Part shown: positions 43,395 to 53,910 of the stretch, one piece after another
How positions within the stretch are numbered: position 1 is the stretch's first letter
Layout: each line of letters begins with the position of its first letter
Origin: Caenimonas sp. SL110
GTDB lineage: Bacteria > Pseudomonadota > Gammaproteobacteria > Burkholderiales > Burkholderiaceae_C
Assembly: GCF_001044395.1 (NCBI RefSeq)
Contig: NZ_JANU01000006.1
Coordinates: forward strand, 62,001 to 126,000
Direction of reading: 5' to 3'
Length of the DNA stretch: 64,000 bases
Translations under genes and position numbers: made by a program
Notes under the pieces: model-generated
Told to the model about the DNA's origin: nothing
Database searches by the model: none
What the model saw: only the letters and a program-made list of their open reading frames with translations

Positions 43395-44102
43395 CTAGAA
43401 AAGCTTCGGTTCCTCAGGCTCTGACGGAGCGGGTGTCGGCTTGGGCGTTGGCTCCGGCACGCTCGCCATCAGCTCTCCTGGTGCGCATGCGCGCATGAAA
43501 TCCTGCGTGGCTTCGGGCGGTGCATCCAGCCACGCGTCGTACTCGCTTTCACGCAGCAAGACGACCATGCGCTTTTCCTCTCCGGGGCGGTGGTAGTTGC
43601 ACATGAACTCGTGGCCGTCTGCATTCACGGTCAACATGGTGAAACTCAGAAGCGGACCCTCGGGCGAGTTCCAGCTGTCCCACAACCCAGCCAGGCCGAG
43701 CGGCCCACCATCGGCCCGCGAGATACGCGTCGGCACATGCCTGCCGCTGCGCCAGTCGGGTTCAAAGATGGCCTCGGCAGGAATGATGCAGCGCTGGCCG
43801 CGTCTCCACGCACTGCCAAAGGTAAACGACTTCGCCGCTGTTTCGCTTCGCGCATTGAATGTTGAAAGTTTCAGTTGCTTGACTGCGTCCTTCGTTGCAA
43901 AAGGTACCAGGCCCCAGCGCCCGAGCACCGATTCCAGCGCGGGCACGGCTTCGTCGCCGGACTCCAGCTCAGGCGGTCGCCGGATGAACGCCCCCATGTA
44001 CCTGGGCCACATGTCCTGGACGTAGTCATGCGCAGGCGGATACACGCCAAAGCGCCGGTAGTACAACTCGCGATTCTTGATGGCCGTGTAGTGAGAGCAC
44101 AT
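43395..44102 (-). CDS. SOS response-associated peptidase (YedK/HMCES family)
   Basis: A 235-residue protein starting MCSHYTAIKNR, with Cys2 as the residue that forms a thiazolidine bond with abasic sites in single-stranded DNA after Met removal. FNARSETAAKSFTFGSAWRRGQRCIIPAEAIFEP holds the conserved Asn, Arg and Glu; the later His-containing segment is MLTVNADGHEFMCNYHRPGEEKRM. The C-terminus is a Pro/Glu-rich tail. ATG 44102 is fixed by Cys2. Convergent with the cyclophilin gene. Confidence 0.93.
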   Translation of the reverse strand: MCSHYTAIKNRELYYRRFGVYPPAHDYVQDMWPRYMGAFIRRPPELESGDEAVPALESVLGRWGLVPFATKDAVKQLKLSTFNARSETAAKSFTFGSAWRRGQRCIIPAEAIFEPDWRSGRHVPTRISRADGGPLGLAGLWDSWNSPEGPLLSFTMLTVNADGHEFMCNYHRPGEEKRMVVLLRESEYDAWLDAPPEATQDFMRACAPGELMASVPEPTPKPTPAPSEPEEPKLF

Positions 44103-44175
44103 TCGCTCAATTTTGATGTGATGTGCCGGAGTTTGTGTTGATTTCCTGGGCAGACCCATGGGCGAGCCCTCCACA

Positions 44176-44931
44176 ATGATGGCAATGAACCTTCCCTGGC
44201 TCGATCCCGGCGACCCTTTCCCTGACGTTTCGTCCGCCTGGGGACCGCTTGAACCCGCGCCGGGCCTGCTCGCGGCGGGCGGCGCGCTGGATGTGGAGAC
44301 GCTGCACCGCGCCTACTCCCACGGCATCTTTCCGTGGTTCAGCGAAGGCCAGCCCACGCTATGGTGGAGCACCGACCCGCGCATGGTGCTCTATCCGGCC
44401 GAGTTCCAGCTGCATCGGTCGCTGCGCAAGACGCTGGAGCGATTTGCCATCCGGCCCGGGTGTGAGGTGCGCATCGACAGTGCCTTTGATGCGGTGATCC
44501 GTGCCTGCTCGACGAGCGAGCGTCCCGGTCAATCGGGCACATGGATCGTTGCGCCGATGGTCCAGGCGTATCAGGCGTTTCACAGCGCCGGCTTTGCGCA
44601 CAGCGTAGAGACGTTCATCGACGGCCAGCTGGTGGGCGGGCTGTACTTCATCGCCATTGGCCGGGCCGTCTTCGGCGAGTCGATGTTCGCCCGGCAGACC
44701 GACGCATCGAAGATCGCGCTGGCCGCCTTGTGCGCCCTGTGCCGCCACCACGAGATCGATTTCATCGATTGTCAGCAGAACACCCGGCATCTTGCGTCGC
44801 TGGGCGCGCGCGAGATCCCCAGGCCCGAGTTTGTGGCGCAAGTCGCACAGAGGGCCCGCGAGCCCGGGCCGCAGTGGCAGTTCGACCCCGTATACTGGAA
44901 TGAACTTCTGCCAGCGAAGACAAGAGCTTGA
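44176..44931 (+). CDS. aat: leucyl/phenylalanyl-tRNA--protein transferase
   Basis: About 251 residues: [39 protein letters not shown] is the family's N-terminal signature, and [21 protein letters not shown] the core. It adds Leu or Phe to N-terminal Arg/Lys substrates for ClpAP degradation. The start is one of ATG 44176, 44179 or 44185. The stop overlaps the TTG start of the arginyltransferase-type gene, linking the two N-degron enzymes. Confidence 0.95.
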   Translation: MMAMNLPWLDPGDPFPDVSSAWGPLEPAPGLLAAGGALDVETLHRAYSHGIFPWFSEGQPTLWWSTDPRMVLYPAEFQLHRSLRKTLERFAIRPGCEVRIDSAFDAVIRACSTSERPGQSGTWIVAPMVQAYQAFHSAGFAHSVETFIDGQLVGGLYFIAIGRAVFGESMFARQTDASKIALAALCALCRHHEIDFIDCQQNTRHLASLGAREIPRPEFVAQVAQRAREPGPQWQFDPVYWNELLPAKTRA

Positions 44932-45674
44932 CGCACCTCAAGGACCTTCCGCTCCAGACCCTGCAGTTCTATGCCACGGCTCCCTACCCGTGCAGCTACT
45001 TGCCGGGCAAGCTGGCACGCTCGCAAGTGGCCACCCCCAGCCACCTCATCAACAACGACGCGTACTCCGACCTGGTCACCACCGGGTTTCGCCGCAGCGG
45101 CATGTTCACCTATCGCCCCTACTGCGACGGCTGCCGCGCGTGTGTGCCGCTTCGGGTGCTGGCAGCCCAGTTCAAGCCCGATCGAAGCCAGCGACGTGCG
45201 CGCGCCAGGCATTCCAACCTGCAGGTGCGTGTGCTCAAGCTCTGCTTCGTGCCAGAGCACTATCAACTCTATCTTCGCTACCAGACGGGGCGTCATGCAG
45301 GCGGGGGCATGGACCACGACAGCATCGACCAGTACACCCAATTTCTCTTGCAAAGCCGTGTGAATTCGCGGCTGGTGGAGTTTCGAGAGACGATGCCCGA
45401 TGGTTCTGCGGGCGCGCTTCGCATGGTCTCGATACTGGACGTGCTGAACGACGGCATTTCAGCCGTGTATACGTTCTACGAGCCGGATGCGACGGCCAAC
45501 TATGGCACCTACAGTGTGCTCTGGCAGATCGACCAGGCCAAGCGGCTGAACCTTCCGCACGTGTACCTCGGCTACTGGATCGGCCAGAGCCCGAAGATGA
45601 ATTACAAGGCCAGGTTCAATCCACACGAAGTGCTCGTAGACGGCCATTGGGCGCCGCCCACGCAGGAGTCTTGA
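44928..45674 (+). CDS. bpt: aspartate/glutamate leucyltransferase (arginyltransferase family)
   Basis: A 248-residue protein starting at TTG within the aat stop: [27 protein letters not shown] is the expected N-terminus with the conserved Cys. [25 protein letters not shown] holds the CxxC, and [22 protein letters not shown] the catalytic end. Bacterial members transfer Leu to N-terminal Asp/Glu. Together with Aat it feeds the N-degron pathway. Confidence 0.94.
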   Translation: MTHLKDLPLQTLQFYATAPYPCSYLPGKLARSQVATPSHLINNDAYSDLVTTGFRRSGMFTYRPYCDGCRACVPLRVLAAQFKPDRSQRRARARHSNLQVRVLKLCFVPEHYQLYLRYQTGRHAGGGMDHDSIDQYTQFLLQSRVNSRLVEFRETMPDGSAGALRMVSILDVLNDGISAVYTFYEPDATANYGTYSVLWQIDQAKRLNLPHVYLGYWIGQSPKMNYKARFNPHEVLVDGHWAPPTQES

Positions 45675-45698
45675 ATCCAAAATTTCACATGATAAAAT
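45671..45698 (+). promoter_or_regulatory. candidate sigma-70 promoter of the IclR-type gene
   Basis: TTGAAT and TAAAAT separated by 16 bp, 28 bp before the regulator's ATG. The -35 overlaps the bpt stop codon. Confidence 0.55.
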
Positions 45699-45726
45699 CG
45701 GCCCTCACTGATTCTTTGGGCCTGTC

Positions 45727-46521
45727 ATGAGAAAACGCGATAGCGGCGCACCGGCCACTCCCACCATCCAGGTGATCGAGCGAATGTTTTCGCTCATCGA
45801 CGTGCTTGCCTCCCGCGAGGAAGCCGTGTCGCTCAAGGAAATCAGCGAGAAGACGGGGCTTCATCCTTCCACCACTCACCGCATCCTGAACGACCTGGCA
45901 ACAGGCCGTTTCGTGGACAGGCCGGAGGCCGGAAACTACCGGCTCGGCATGCGGTTGCTGGAGTTGGGCAACCTGGTGAAGGGGCGCCTGAATGTCCGCG
46001 ACGCTGCACTGACGCCGATGCGCGAGCTGCACAAACTCATCCAGCAACCGGTCAACCTGAGCATGCGGCAGGGAGACGAGATCGTCTATATCGAACGCGC
46101 GTACAGCGAGCGCTCGGGCATGCAGGTCGTGCGTGCCATCGGTGGGCGCGCGCCGCTGCACCTCACCTCAACCGGAAAGCTGTTCCTGGCGGCGGACGAC
46201 ACGACCCGCGTGCGCGCCTATGCAACGCGAACCGGGCTGGCCGGCCACACCCGCAACAGCATCACGCAGCTGCCCATCCTCGAACGGGAACTCGCCAAGG
46301 CGCGGCAGTACGGCATTGCGCGCGATAACGAAGAGCTGGAGCTGGGCGTGCGCTGCATGGCCGCCGGCATCTATGACGACCAGGACAGGCTGGTCGCGGG
46401 ACTGTCGATTTCCGCGCCTGCCGACCGGCTGGACGAAAGCTGGCTGGGAAAGCTGCAGACGACGGCCAATGAGATCTCGTCTGCGCTAGGGCACAAGACG
46501 CCGGCTGCCGGCCACGCTTGA
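45727..46521 (+). CDS. IclR family transcriptional regulator
   Basis: A 264-residue IclR protein. The winged helix-turn-helix (VSLKEISEKTGLHPSTTHRILNDLATGRFV, residues about 37-66) is followed by the ligand-binding domain. That domain has HLTSTGKLFLAADD and the C-terminal motif ELGVRCMAAGIYDDQDRLVAGLSISAPADRL, typical of the family. No catabolic genes adjoin it, so its target is unknown. Confidence 0.94.
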   Translation: MRKRDSGAPATPTIQVIERMFSLIDVLASREEAVSLKEISEKTGLHPSTTHRILNDLATGRFVDRPEAGNYRLGMRLLELGNLVKGRLNVRDAALTPMRELHKLIQQPVNLSMRQGDEIVYIERAYSERSGMQVVRAIGGRAPLHLTSTGKLFLAADDTTRVRAYATRTGLAGHTRNSITQLPILERELAKARQYGIARDNEELELGVRCMAAGIYDDQDRLVAGLSISAPADRLDESWLGKLQTTANEISSALGHKTPAAGHA

Positions 46522-46560
46522 AGATCAGCGGCCGGAGCCGCTATGCAGCAGATGCCGTGT

Positions 46561-46583
46561 ATGCCGGATCATGTCCGGCATGA
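46561..46583. repeat. single palindromic repeat unit (cluster 4)
   Basis: ATGCCGGATCATGTCCGGCAT followed by GACA is one unit of the GCCGGA flavour, between two convergent genes. Confidence 0.75.
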
Positions 46584-46592
46584 CAAGCGCTT

Positions 46593-47636
46593 TTAGCCGT
46601 TCACCTGCCGGATCACCGTGCTGACACCGTGACCTGCAGGCTGGGTCTCGACCCACTTGCGCACGCGTTCGGCGTCGCCGATGCGGCTCAACTTGCCCGC
46701 CGAATCCAGGAACACCATGATCAGTTTGCGGCCAGCAACCTTGGCCTGCATCACCAGGCATTGCCCCGCCTCCGAGATGTAGCCGGTCTTTTGCAGGCCG
46801 ATTTCCCAGTCCGGGTTCTTCACAAGCCGGTTGGTGTTGTTGTACTGCAGCGTGCGATTGCCCACTGCCACCTGATGGCCGGGTGACGTACTCAATTCGC
46901 GCAGCACCGGATCGGTGTGGGCGGTGGACACGAGCATCACGAGGTCATGCGCGCTCGACTGGTTCTTGCTGGACAAGCCCGTCGGCTCGACATAGCGCGT
47001 GTCGTTCATGCCGATCAGTTTGGCGCGCGCATTCATGGCGGAGACAAACGCGTTGAGGCCGCCTGGATACGTGCGACCCAGCGCATGCGCTGCGCGGTTC
47101 TCGCTGGACATGAGCGCCAGGTGCATCAGCTCGCCGCGCGAAAGCACGGTGCCGACCTTCAGGCGCGAACTGCTGCCCTTTTCTGTGTCGACGTCGTCCT
47201 GGGTGATTTCAATCGCCTGCTCCATCGGCAGCTTGGCGTCGCTGATGACGAGGCCGGTCATGAGCTTGGTCAGGGATGCGATCGGCAGGACGGCCGAATC
47301 GTTCTTCCTGAAAAGAACTTCGCGCGTGTCCTGGTCGATGACGAGTGCCACGCTGGATTTGAGATCGAGAGGATCTTGCGACGCGTGCAGGCCGGCAAGT
47401 TGTCCGAAAGAGAGCCGGGCTGGAACAGCTGCGTGAACCACCTGCCGAGCTGAACGCTTGGCGACGATGAAGCTGCGGGAGACGCGCTTGGATTCGTACT
47501 TCTTGGCGACGGTGCCTTTGCGAGGCGCTGCCTCGGCGGCAGAGGGAACAAAGCTGATGACTACGGCGACTGTGGCCAGAGCCTGGAGAAAGCGGCTGAG
47601 CTTGAACTGCATCGCGTACGAAGCCTTTTGATACAT
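46593..47636 (-). CDS. pbpG: D-alanyl-D-alanine endopeptidase (PBP7 type)
   Basis: About 347 residues. After the signal sequence (LQALATVAVVISFVPSAAEA) and a basic linker, the S11 peptidase motifs appear: SLTK (SxxK), SSEN (SxN) and LQKTGY (KTG). It cleaves D-Ala-mDAP cross-links in the periplasm. AGGAG eight bases before ATG 47636 fixes the start; the open frame upstream has no ribosome binding site. The gene is separated from leuA by a terminator hairpin. Confidence 0.93.
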   Translation of the reverse strand: MYQKASYAMQFKLSRFLQALATVAVVISFVPSAAEAAPRKGTVAKKYESKRVSRSFIVAKRSARQVVHAAVPARLSFGQLAGLHASQDPLDLKSSVALVIDQDTREVLFRKNDSAVLPIASLTKLMTGLVISDAKLPMEQAIEITQDDVDTEKGSSSRLKVGTVLSRGELMHLALMSSENRAAHALGRTYPGGLNAFVSAMNARAKLIGMNDTRYVEPTGLSSKNQSSAHDLVMLVSTAHTDPVLRELSTSPGHQVAVGNRTLQYNNTNRLVKNPDWEIGLQKTGYISEAGQCLVMQAKVAGRKLIMVFLDSAGKLSRIGDAERVRKWVETQPAGHGVSTVIRQVNG

Positions 47637-47686
47637 CCGGTAGTCTCCTAAAACGCAACAACGACCGGCAGAGTTTACCCACATCG

Positions 47687-47720
47687 AAAAAGTTACACAA
47701 GATCAAAGACTTGTGTAACT
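47687..47720 (-). terminator. terminator of the leuA unit
   Basis: On the minus strand AGTTACACAAG and CTTGTGTAACT form an 11-bp stem followed by TTTT, about 35 bp after the short leuA stop. Confidence 0.8.
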
Positions 47721-47755
47721 TTCCTAAGGCGACTTCGTGGGCTGTAGGGTATTTC

Positions 47756-49294
47756 CTACCCCTGAGCAGCAACCCGATCAGCTTTGCTTTGCAACTTGTT
47801 GAGTGCGCTTAAATAAGCCTTGGCCGAGGCGACGACGATGTCCGGGTCTGAGCCCACGCCGTTCACAACCCTGCCGGAGTTTTGAAGCCGGACAGTGACT
47901 TCGCCCTGGCTTTCCGTCGAGCCACTGATGGCATTGACCGAATACAGCACCATCTCCGCCCCGCTCTTCACATGCGACTCGATGGCCTTGAGCGACGCAT
48001 CGACTGGACCGTTGCCGTCGGACTCCCCGCGCACTTCCTTGCCATCTACCGTGAAGACAACAGCCGCGTGTGGGCGCTCGCCGGTTTCACTGTGCTGGGC
48101 CAGCGATACGAAGCCGTACTGCTCGTTGTCGTGCACGACGCTCTCGTCGGCCACCAGCGCGAGGATGTCCTCATCGAAGATGTCGCTCTTGCGATCCGCA
48201 AGTTCCTTGAACCGCGCAAACGCCGAGTTCACGTCCGCTTCGCTTTCCATGGCCACACCGAGCTCCTGCAGACGTGCCTTGAATGCATTGCGTCCTGACA
48301 GCTTGCCCAGCACGATCTTGTTCGCGCTCCAGCCCACGTCTTCGGCCCGCATGATCTCGTAGGTGTCGCGAGCCTTGAGCACGCCGTCCTGATGGATTCC
48401 GCTGGCGTGTGCAAAGGCGTTTGCGCCCACGACCGCCTTGTTCGGCTGCACGACGAAGCCCGTGGTCTGGCTCACCATGCGGCTGGCCGCGACGATGTGC
48501 TTGGTGTCGATGTTCATCTCCAGGCCGAAATAATCCTTGCGCGTTTTCACGGCCATCACGATTTCTTCGAGTGAGCAATTGCCGGCTCGCTCACCCAGGC
48601 CGTTGATGGTGCACTCGACTTGCCGCGCGCCGCCGATCTTCACACCGGCCAGCGAATTGGCGACCGCCATGCCCAGGTCGTTATGGCAATGCACCGACCA
48701 GATCGCCTTGTCGGAATTGGGAATGCGCTCGCGCAGGGTCTTGATGAACTGGCCGTACAACTCGGGCACTGCGTAGCCGACCGTGTCGGGCACGTTGATG
48801 GTGGTTGCGCCTTCGGCGATCACGGTCTCGAGCACGCGGCACAAAAAATCCATCTCGCTGCGATAACCATCTTCAGGTGAAAACTCGATATCGCCGCACA
48901 GGTTGCGCGCAAAACGCACGGCCTGCTTCGCCTGCTCATGCACCTGGTCGGGCGTCATGCGCAGCTTCTTTTCCATGTGCAGCGGCGACGTGGCGATGAA
49001 GGTGTGGATACGCGCCCGTGCAGCGCCCTTGAGCGCTTCTGCTGCCCGCGAAATGTCGCGGTCATTGGCTCGCGAGAGCCCGCAGATCGTCGATTCACGG
49101 ATCGCATTGGCGATCGCCTGCACGGCCTCAAAGTCGCCGTTGGAACTGGCCGGAAAGCCCGCCTCGATCACATCGACCCGGAGCCGCTCCAGCTGGCGCG
49201 CGATGCGCAGCTTCTCGTCCTTGGTCATCGAGGCGCCCGGCGATTGCTCGCCGTCGCGCAGCGTCGTGTCGAAAATGATCAGTTGGTCTGCCAT
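47756..49294 (-). CDS. leuA: 2-isopropylmalate synthase (short, E. coli-type)
   Basis: A 512-residue LeuA with [19 protein letters not shown] at the N-terminus, the metal-binding [25 protein letters not shown] and a C-terminal regulatory LeuA dimer domain ([16 protein letters not shown]). It condenses acetyl-CoA with 2-ketoisovalerate and should be leucine-inhibited. Its start overlaps the end of a second, longer isopropylmalate synthase gene by 16 bp, so the two are translated from one message. Confidence 0.94.
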   Translation of the reverse strand: MADQLIIFDTTLRDGEQSPGASMTKDEKLRIARQLERLRVDVIEAGFPASSNGDFEAVQAIANAIRESTICGLSRANDRDISRAAEALKGAARARIHTFIATSPLHMEKKLRMTPDQVHEQAKQAVRFARNLCGDIEFSPEDGYRSEMDFLCRVLETVIAEGATTINVPDTVGYAVPELYGQFIKTLRERIPNSDKAIWSVHCHNDLGMAVANSLAGVKIGGARQVECTINGLGERAGNCSLEEIVMAVKTRKDYFGLEMNIDTKHIVAASRMVSQTTGFVVQPNKAVVGANAFAHASGIHQDGVLKARDTYEIMRAEDVGWSANKIVLGKLSGRNAFKARLQELGVAMESEADVNSAFARFKELADRKSDIFDEDILALVADESVVHDNEQYGFVSLAQHSETGERPHAAVVFTVDGKEVRGESDGNGPVDASLKAIESHVKSGAEMVLYSVNAISGSTESQGEVTVRLQNSGRVVNGVGSDPDIVVASAKAYLSALNKLQSKADRVAAQG

Positions 49295-50988
49295 GCTGCG
49301 TCCTTGTTTGCTGCCGTTGCACGCTGGAGGCCAGAAACGATGGCCTTGAGCGAAGCCGAAACGATATTCGAATCCATGCCGACGCCGAACAGGGTTCGTT
49401 CGCCGATGCGCAGTTCGAGGTAAGCCACGGCCTGTGCATTGGCACCGGAACCGATGGCGTGCTCATGGTAATCGAGCACACGGATCGATTCGCCGCTGGC
49501 CGTGGCAAGCGCCTCGACAAAGGCATCGATCGGACCGTTGCCTGCGCCCTCCACCGTCAGCCGCCGACCTGAAATTTCCACCTCGGCCTTGAGCACCACG
49601 CGCTTGCCCTTGCCGGGTTCCGCGGCTTGCACGCCCTCCACTTCCTGGAGCACCTGATGCTCGGGCGCGGCGATGCTGTGGACGCCGTACTCGCGCTCGA
49701 ACAGGTCGAAGATGTCGTGGGCCGTGAGTTCCTTGCCGGTCGCATCCATCACCGATTGGACGGCCTGGCTGAATTCAATCTGGAGCCTGCGCGGCAGCTC
49801 GAGGCCGTATTCGCTTTCAAGCAGGTAGGAGATGCCGCCCTTGCCCGACTGGCTGTTCACCCGGATCACGGCTTCGTAGCTGCGGCCCAGGTCCTTGGGG
49901 TCGAGCGGCAGGTAAGGCATGTCCCAGATGTCGCCTTCCTTGCGAGCAGAGAAGGCCTTCTTGATGGCGTCCTGGTGCGAGCCTGAAAAGGAGGTGTAGA
50001 CCAGATCGCCCGCGTAGGGATGGCGGGGGTGCACCGGAAGCTGGTTGCAGTGCTCGACGGTGCGGCGGATCTCGTCGATGTCGGAGAAGTCCAGGCCGGG
50101 GTCGACGCCTTGCGAATAGAGGTTCAAGGCGACGTTGACGAGGTCGAGGTTGCCGGTGCGCTCACCGTTTCCGAACAGGCAACCTTCGAGCCGGTCGGCG
50201 CCCGCCATCACCGCGAACTCGCCCGCTGCCGTGCCGGTCCCGCGATCGTTATGCGGATGCACTGAGAGCACGATGGAGTCGCGCCGCGCAAGATTGCAGT
50301 GCATCCACTCGATCATGTCAGCAAAGATGTTCGGCGTGGAATGCTCTACCGTCGAAGGCAGGTTGACGATGCACTTGCGCGACGGCGTGGGCTGCCACAC
50401 ATCGGTCACCGCATCCACGACCCGCTTGGAAAACGCAAGCTCGGTGCCCGAGAACATCTCCGGCGAATACTGGAAGGTCCACTGCGTACCGGGCTGCTTC
50501 GCGGCAAGTTCCGTGAACAGTCGCGCCTGGCTCGTCGCGAGTTCAACGATGCCGTCTTCATCGAGCCCCAGCACCACGCGGCGCATCACAGGCGCCGTCG
50601 CGTTGTACAGATGAACGATCGCCTTCTTCGCGCCTTCAAGCGCTTCGAACGTGCGACGGATCAGGGGCTCGCGTGCCTGCGTCAGCACCTGGATCGTCAC
50701 ATCGTCTGGAATGAGGCTCTCGTCGATCAGCTTGCGCACGAACTCGAACTCGACCTGTGATGCAGAAGGAAAGCCGATCTCGATTTCCTTGAAACCGATC
50801 TTCACCAGGGTCTCGAACATGCGCAGCTTGCGCGCAATATCCATAGGCTCGATCAGCGCCTGGTTGCCGTCGCGCAGGTCAACACTGCACCACACGGGTG
50901 GACGCGTCAGAACCGCGTCGGGCCAGGTTCGATTGTGAAGTCGCACCGGGGGGAAGGCGCGGTATTTGCTGGACGCTTGCTTCAACAT
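49279..50988 (-). CDS. leuA: 2-isopropylmalate synthase (long, LeuA type 2)
   Basis: About 569 residues from ATG 50988. [42 protein letters not shown] is the signature start of the long LeuA subfamily (actinobacterial and many proteobacterial enzymes). It also has [17 protein letters not shown] and [21 protein letters not shown]. It carries its own C-terminal regulatory domain ([15 protein letters not shown]). It is the first leu gene after the attenuator and is followed, overlapping, by the short leuA. Confidence 0.94.
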   Translation of the reverse strand: MLKQASSKYRAFPPVRLHNRTWPDAVLTRPPVWCSVDLRDGNQALIEPMDIARKLRMFETLVKIGFKEIEIGFPSASQVEFEFVRKLIDESLIPDDVTIQVLTQAREPLIRRTFEALEGAKKAIVHLYNATAPVMRRVVLGLDEDGIVELATSQARLFTELAAKQPGTQWTFQYSPEMFSGTELAFSKRVVDAVTDVWQPTPSRKCIVNLPSTVEHSTPNIFADMIEWMHCNLARRDSIVLSVHPHNDRGTGTAAGEFAVMAGADRLEGCLFGNGERTGNLDLVNVALNLYSQGVDPGLDFSDIDEIRRTVEHCNQLPVHPRHPYAGDLVYTSFSGSHQDAIKKAFSARKEGDIWDMPYLPLDPKDLGRSYEAVIRVNSQSGKGGISYLLESEYGLELPRRLQIEFSQAVQSVMDATGKELTAHDIFDLFEREYGVHSIAAPEHQVLQEVEGVQAAEPGKGKRVVLKAEVEISGRRLTVEGAGNGPIDAFVEALATASGESIRVLDYHEHAIGSGANAQAVAYLELRIGERTLFGVGMDSNIVSASLKAIVSGLQRATAANKDAAWQTN

Positions 50989-51018
50989 GTTCGTGACTTT
51001 CAAGGGAGGCTTCAAAAA

Positions 51019-51064
51019 CCAGCAGCCCAAAGCAAAACGGCCCGCTGCTGGTGCAAACGGGCCG
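51019..51064 (-). terminator. attenuator-type terminator before leuA, with competing hairpin
   Basis: On the minus strand CGGCCCG (51064-51058) and CGGGCCG (51044-51038) form a stem followed by TTTTGCTTT, about 40 bp after the leader peptide stop. CCAGCAG (51051-51045), in the terminator loop, can instead pair with CTGCTGG (51025-51019), enclosing the terminator's right arm. The two structures are mutually exclusive, as in ribosome-mediated attenuation. Confidence 0.7.
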
Positions 51065-51103
51065 AAGACTGGTTGGATTACTTTTGGGGTAATTGCGCGT
51101 GCG

Positions 51104-51157
51104 CTACCGTCTCCGCCCGTGGGGAGATAGCAGTAGTGCCAGCGAAATTCGGTTCAT
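51104..51157 (-). CDS. leucine leader peptide (17 aa) of the leu operon
   Basis: ATG to TAG encodes [17 protein letters not shown]. Four of 17 residues are Leu, clustered as LALLL, and two of them use CTA, a rare codon in a GC-rich genome. It lies between pssA and leuA and is followed at once by the attenuator hairpins. The arrangement matches leuA leader peptides of other proteobacteria: ribosome stalling at the Leu codons would favour antitermination. No good Shine-Dalgarno is visible, which lowers confidence. Confidence 0.72.
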   Translation of the reverse strand: MNRISLALLLSPHGRRR

Positions 51158-51192
51158 CTGGGCAATGTAGCACAAGGTCGCGGCAACTTGTC

Positions 51193-52011
51193 CTAGCGGT
51201 GCAGGCCGGTCTCTTCCGGCTCGTCGGTCGATGTGCTGATCACACTGGCGCGCTGTCCCTTGGCACGGCGCCATGCATACACCGCGTAGCCAGAGAAACC
51301 GTAAATCACAAACATGCCAAAAAGCACGATGGGCGGATGGATGTTCACGATGGCGATGCCGAGCGCGATCAGCACGACCACGGCAAACGGCACGCTCTTT
51401 TTCATCTGGATGTCCTTGAAGCTGTAGAACGGCACGTTGGTAACCATCGTGAGGCCGGCGTACAGCGCCAATGCGAAAACGAACCATGACAGCTGTGGTC
51501 CCGCAATGCCCATGTCGTTCATGACCCAGATGAAGCCGGCGAGCAAGGCAGCCGCGGCAGGTGACGGCAGGCCCTGGAAATATCGCTTGTCGACCACGGC
51601 CGTATTGACGTTGAAACGCGCGAGTCGCAGTGCTGCGCACGAGCAATACACAAAGGCTGCAATCCAGCCCCAGCGGCCCAGGTCCTTGAGCGACCAGGTG
51701 TATGCGATCAACGCCGGCGCCGCGCCGAACGACACCATGTCAGACAGCGAATCCATCTGCTCGCCGAAAGCGCTCTGCGTATTGGTCATACGCGCGACCC
51801 GGCCATCGAGGCTGTCGAGCACCATGGCGCAGAAAACGCCGACGGCCGCCTGGTCGAAGCGGCCGTCCATGGCCATCACGATTCCGTAAAAGCCGCCGAA
51901 AAGCGCGGCGAGCGTGAAGAGATTGGGCAGGATGTAGATGCCCTTGCGCCGTTTGCGCACCACGACGCCGGGCGTGGACGTGTGGTCGTGGTGATCGTTG
52001 CCGTCGTGCAT
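51193..52011 (-). CDS. pssA: CDP-diacylglycerol--serine O-phosphatidyltransferase
   Basis: About 272 residues from ATG 52011 (MHDGNDHHDHTS). The CDP-alcohol phosphotransferase motif LDSLDGRVARMTNTQSAFGEQMDSLSD has all conserved Asp, Gly and Arg residues. Multiple membrane helices follow and a cytoplasmic tail closes the protein. It makes phosphatidylserine for phosphatidylethanolamine synthesis. It lies between ilvC and the leu genes, separated from ilvC by a terminator-like hairpin. Confidence 0.94.
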   Translation of the reverse strand: MHDGNDHHDHTSTPGVVVRKRRKGIYILPNLFTLAALFGGFYGIVMAMDGRFDQAAVGVFCAMVLDSLDGRVARMTNTQSAFGEQMDSLSDMVSFGAAPALIAYTWSLKDLGRWGWIAAFVYCSCAALRLARFNVNTAVVDKRYFQGLPSPAAAALLAGFIWVMNDMGIAGPQLSWFVFALALYAGLTMVTNVPFYSFKDIQMKKSVPFAVVVLIALGIAIVNIHPPIVLFGMFVIYGFSGYAVYAWRRAKGQRASVISTSTDEPEETGLHR

Positions 52012-52030
52012 GGCGACGAGTGTAAGAGCA

Positions 52031-52056
52031 AAAGGAAAGCCGCCCAAAGGCGGCCT
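52031..52056 (-). terminator. terminator-like hairpin after ilvC
   Basis: GCCGCC-TTTG-GGCGGC followed by TTTCCTTTT on the minus strand, between the ilvC stop and the pssA start. Confidence 0.65.
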
Positions 52057-52095
52057 GGGAAGCGGTCATCAAAGTGACCACGAAGGCTGTCGGCT

Positions 52096-53130
<1,035 letters not shown>

Positions 53131-53152
53131 TTAGTCGATGGTGAATTGTTGC

Positions 53153-53230
53153 CGTTCGCCCTGAGCCTGTCGAAGGGCTCACTCATGCGCCCGCATTGCT
53201 GCGGGGCTTCGACAAGCTCAGCCCGAACGG
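53153..53230. repeat. inverted repeat with TTCGACAAGCTCAGCCC core
   Basis: GTTCGCCCTGAGCCTGTCGAAGGG and, inverted about 25 bp later, CTTCGACAAGCTCAGCCC-GAACGG form a long imperfect palindrome between ilvH and ilvC. This core is a dispersed repeat I recognise from many proteobacterial genomes. It would fold in the ilv mRNA. Confidence 0.8.
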
Positions 53231-53252
53231 ACGGTGGCTAAGCCCGACACGT

Positions 53253-53744
53253 TCAGACCCGCAGGATGCGTTCGCCGCGGCCGATGCCGCTGGAACCCGT
53301 GCGAACGGTCTCCAGGATCGCGGTGCGGTCGATGGCTTCCAGGAAGGCGTCGTTCTTGCTCTGGTCGCCGGTGAGTTCGATGGTGTAGCTCTTCTCGGTC
53401 ACGTCGATGATGCGGCCGCGAAAAATATCAGCCATGCGCTTCATCTCTTCGCGCTCCTTGCCCACGGCGCGCACCTTGACCATCATGAGTTCGCGCTCGG
53501 TGTACGAGCCTTCGGTCAGGTCGACAACCTTGACGACCTCGATGAGGCGGTTCAGGTGCTTGGTGATCTGCTCGATGACGTCATCCGACCCGGTGGTCTG
53601 TATCGTCATGCGCGACAGCGACGGGTCTTCGGTGGGCGCCACCGTGAGCGATTCGATGTTGTAGCCGCGAGCCGAGAAAAGGCCCACGACGCGGGAAAGA
53701 GCGCCGGGCTCGTTTTCCAGCAGGACGGCAATGATGTGTTTCAT
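53253..53744 (-). CDS. ilvH: acetolactate synthase small (regulatory) subunit
   Basis: A 163-residue ACT-domain protein: MKHIIAVLLENEPGALSRVVGLFSARGYNIESLTV at the start, then a second conserved block (REEMKRMADIFRGRIIDVTEKSYTIELTG). It binds valine and stimulates IlvB. ATG 53744 is the only sensible start, since the open frame upstream reads through a palindromic repeat. It lies downstream of ilvB and upstream of ilvC. Confidence 0.95.
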   Translation of the reverse strand: MKHIIAVLLENEPGALSRVVGLFSARGYNIESLTVAPTEDPSLSRMTIQTTGSDDVIEQITKHLNRLIEVVKVVDLTEGSYTERELMMVKVRAVGKEREEMKRMADIFRGRIIDVTEKSYTIELTGDQSKNDAFLEAIDRTAILETVRTGSSGIGRGERILRV

Positions 53745-53824
53745 GTTTCTTGATTCCTCTTTTCGCCGGCCTCCCCTGCGCACGGTAATGCGCAGGCTCG
53801 CCGGACAATAGATTCGTCTGATTG

Positions 53825-53902
53825 GGCTGTCATGCCGGACTTGATCCGGCATCCATGAATTCAAGAAGTCATGGATTGCGGGTCAAGCCCGCAATGACAG
53901 GA
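53825..53902. repeat. composite palindromic repeat cluster 5
   Basis: TGTCATGCCGGACTTGATCC unit followed, inverted, by GGATTGCGGGTCAAGCCCGCAATGACA, lying between ilvB and ilvH inside the operon. Confidence 0.85.
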
Positions 53903-53910
53903 CTTGATTT

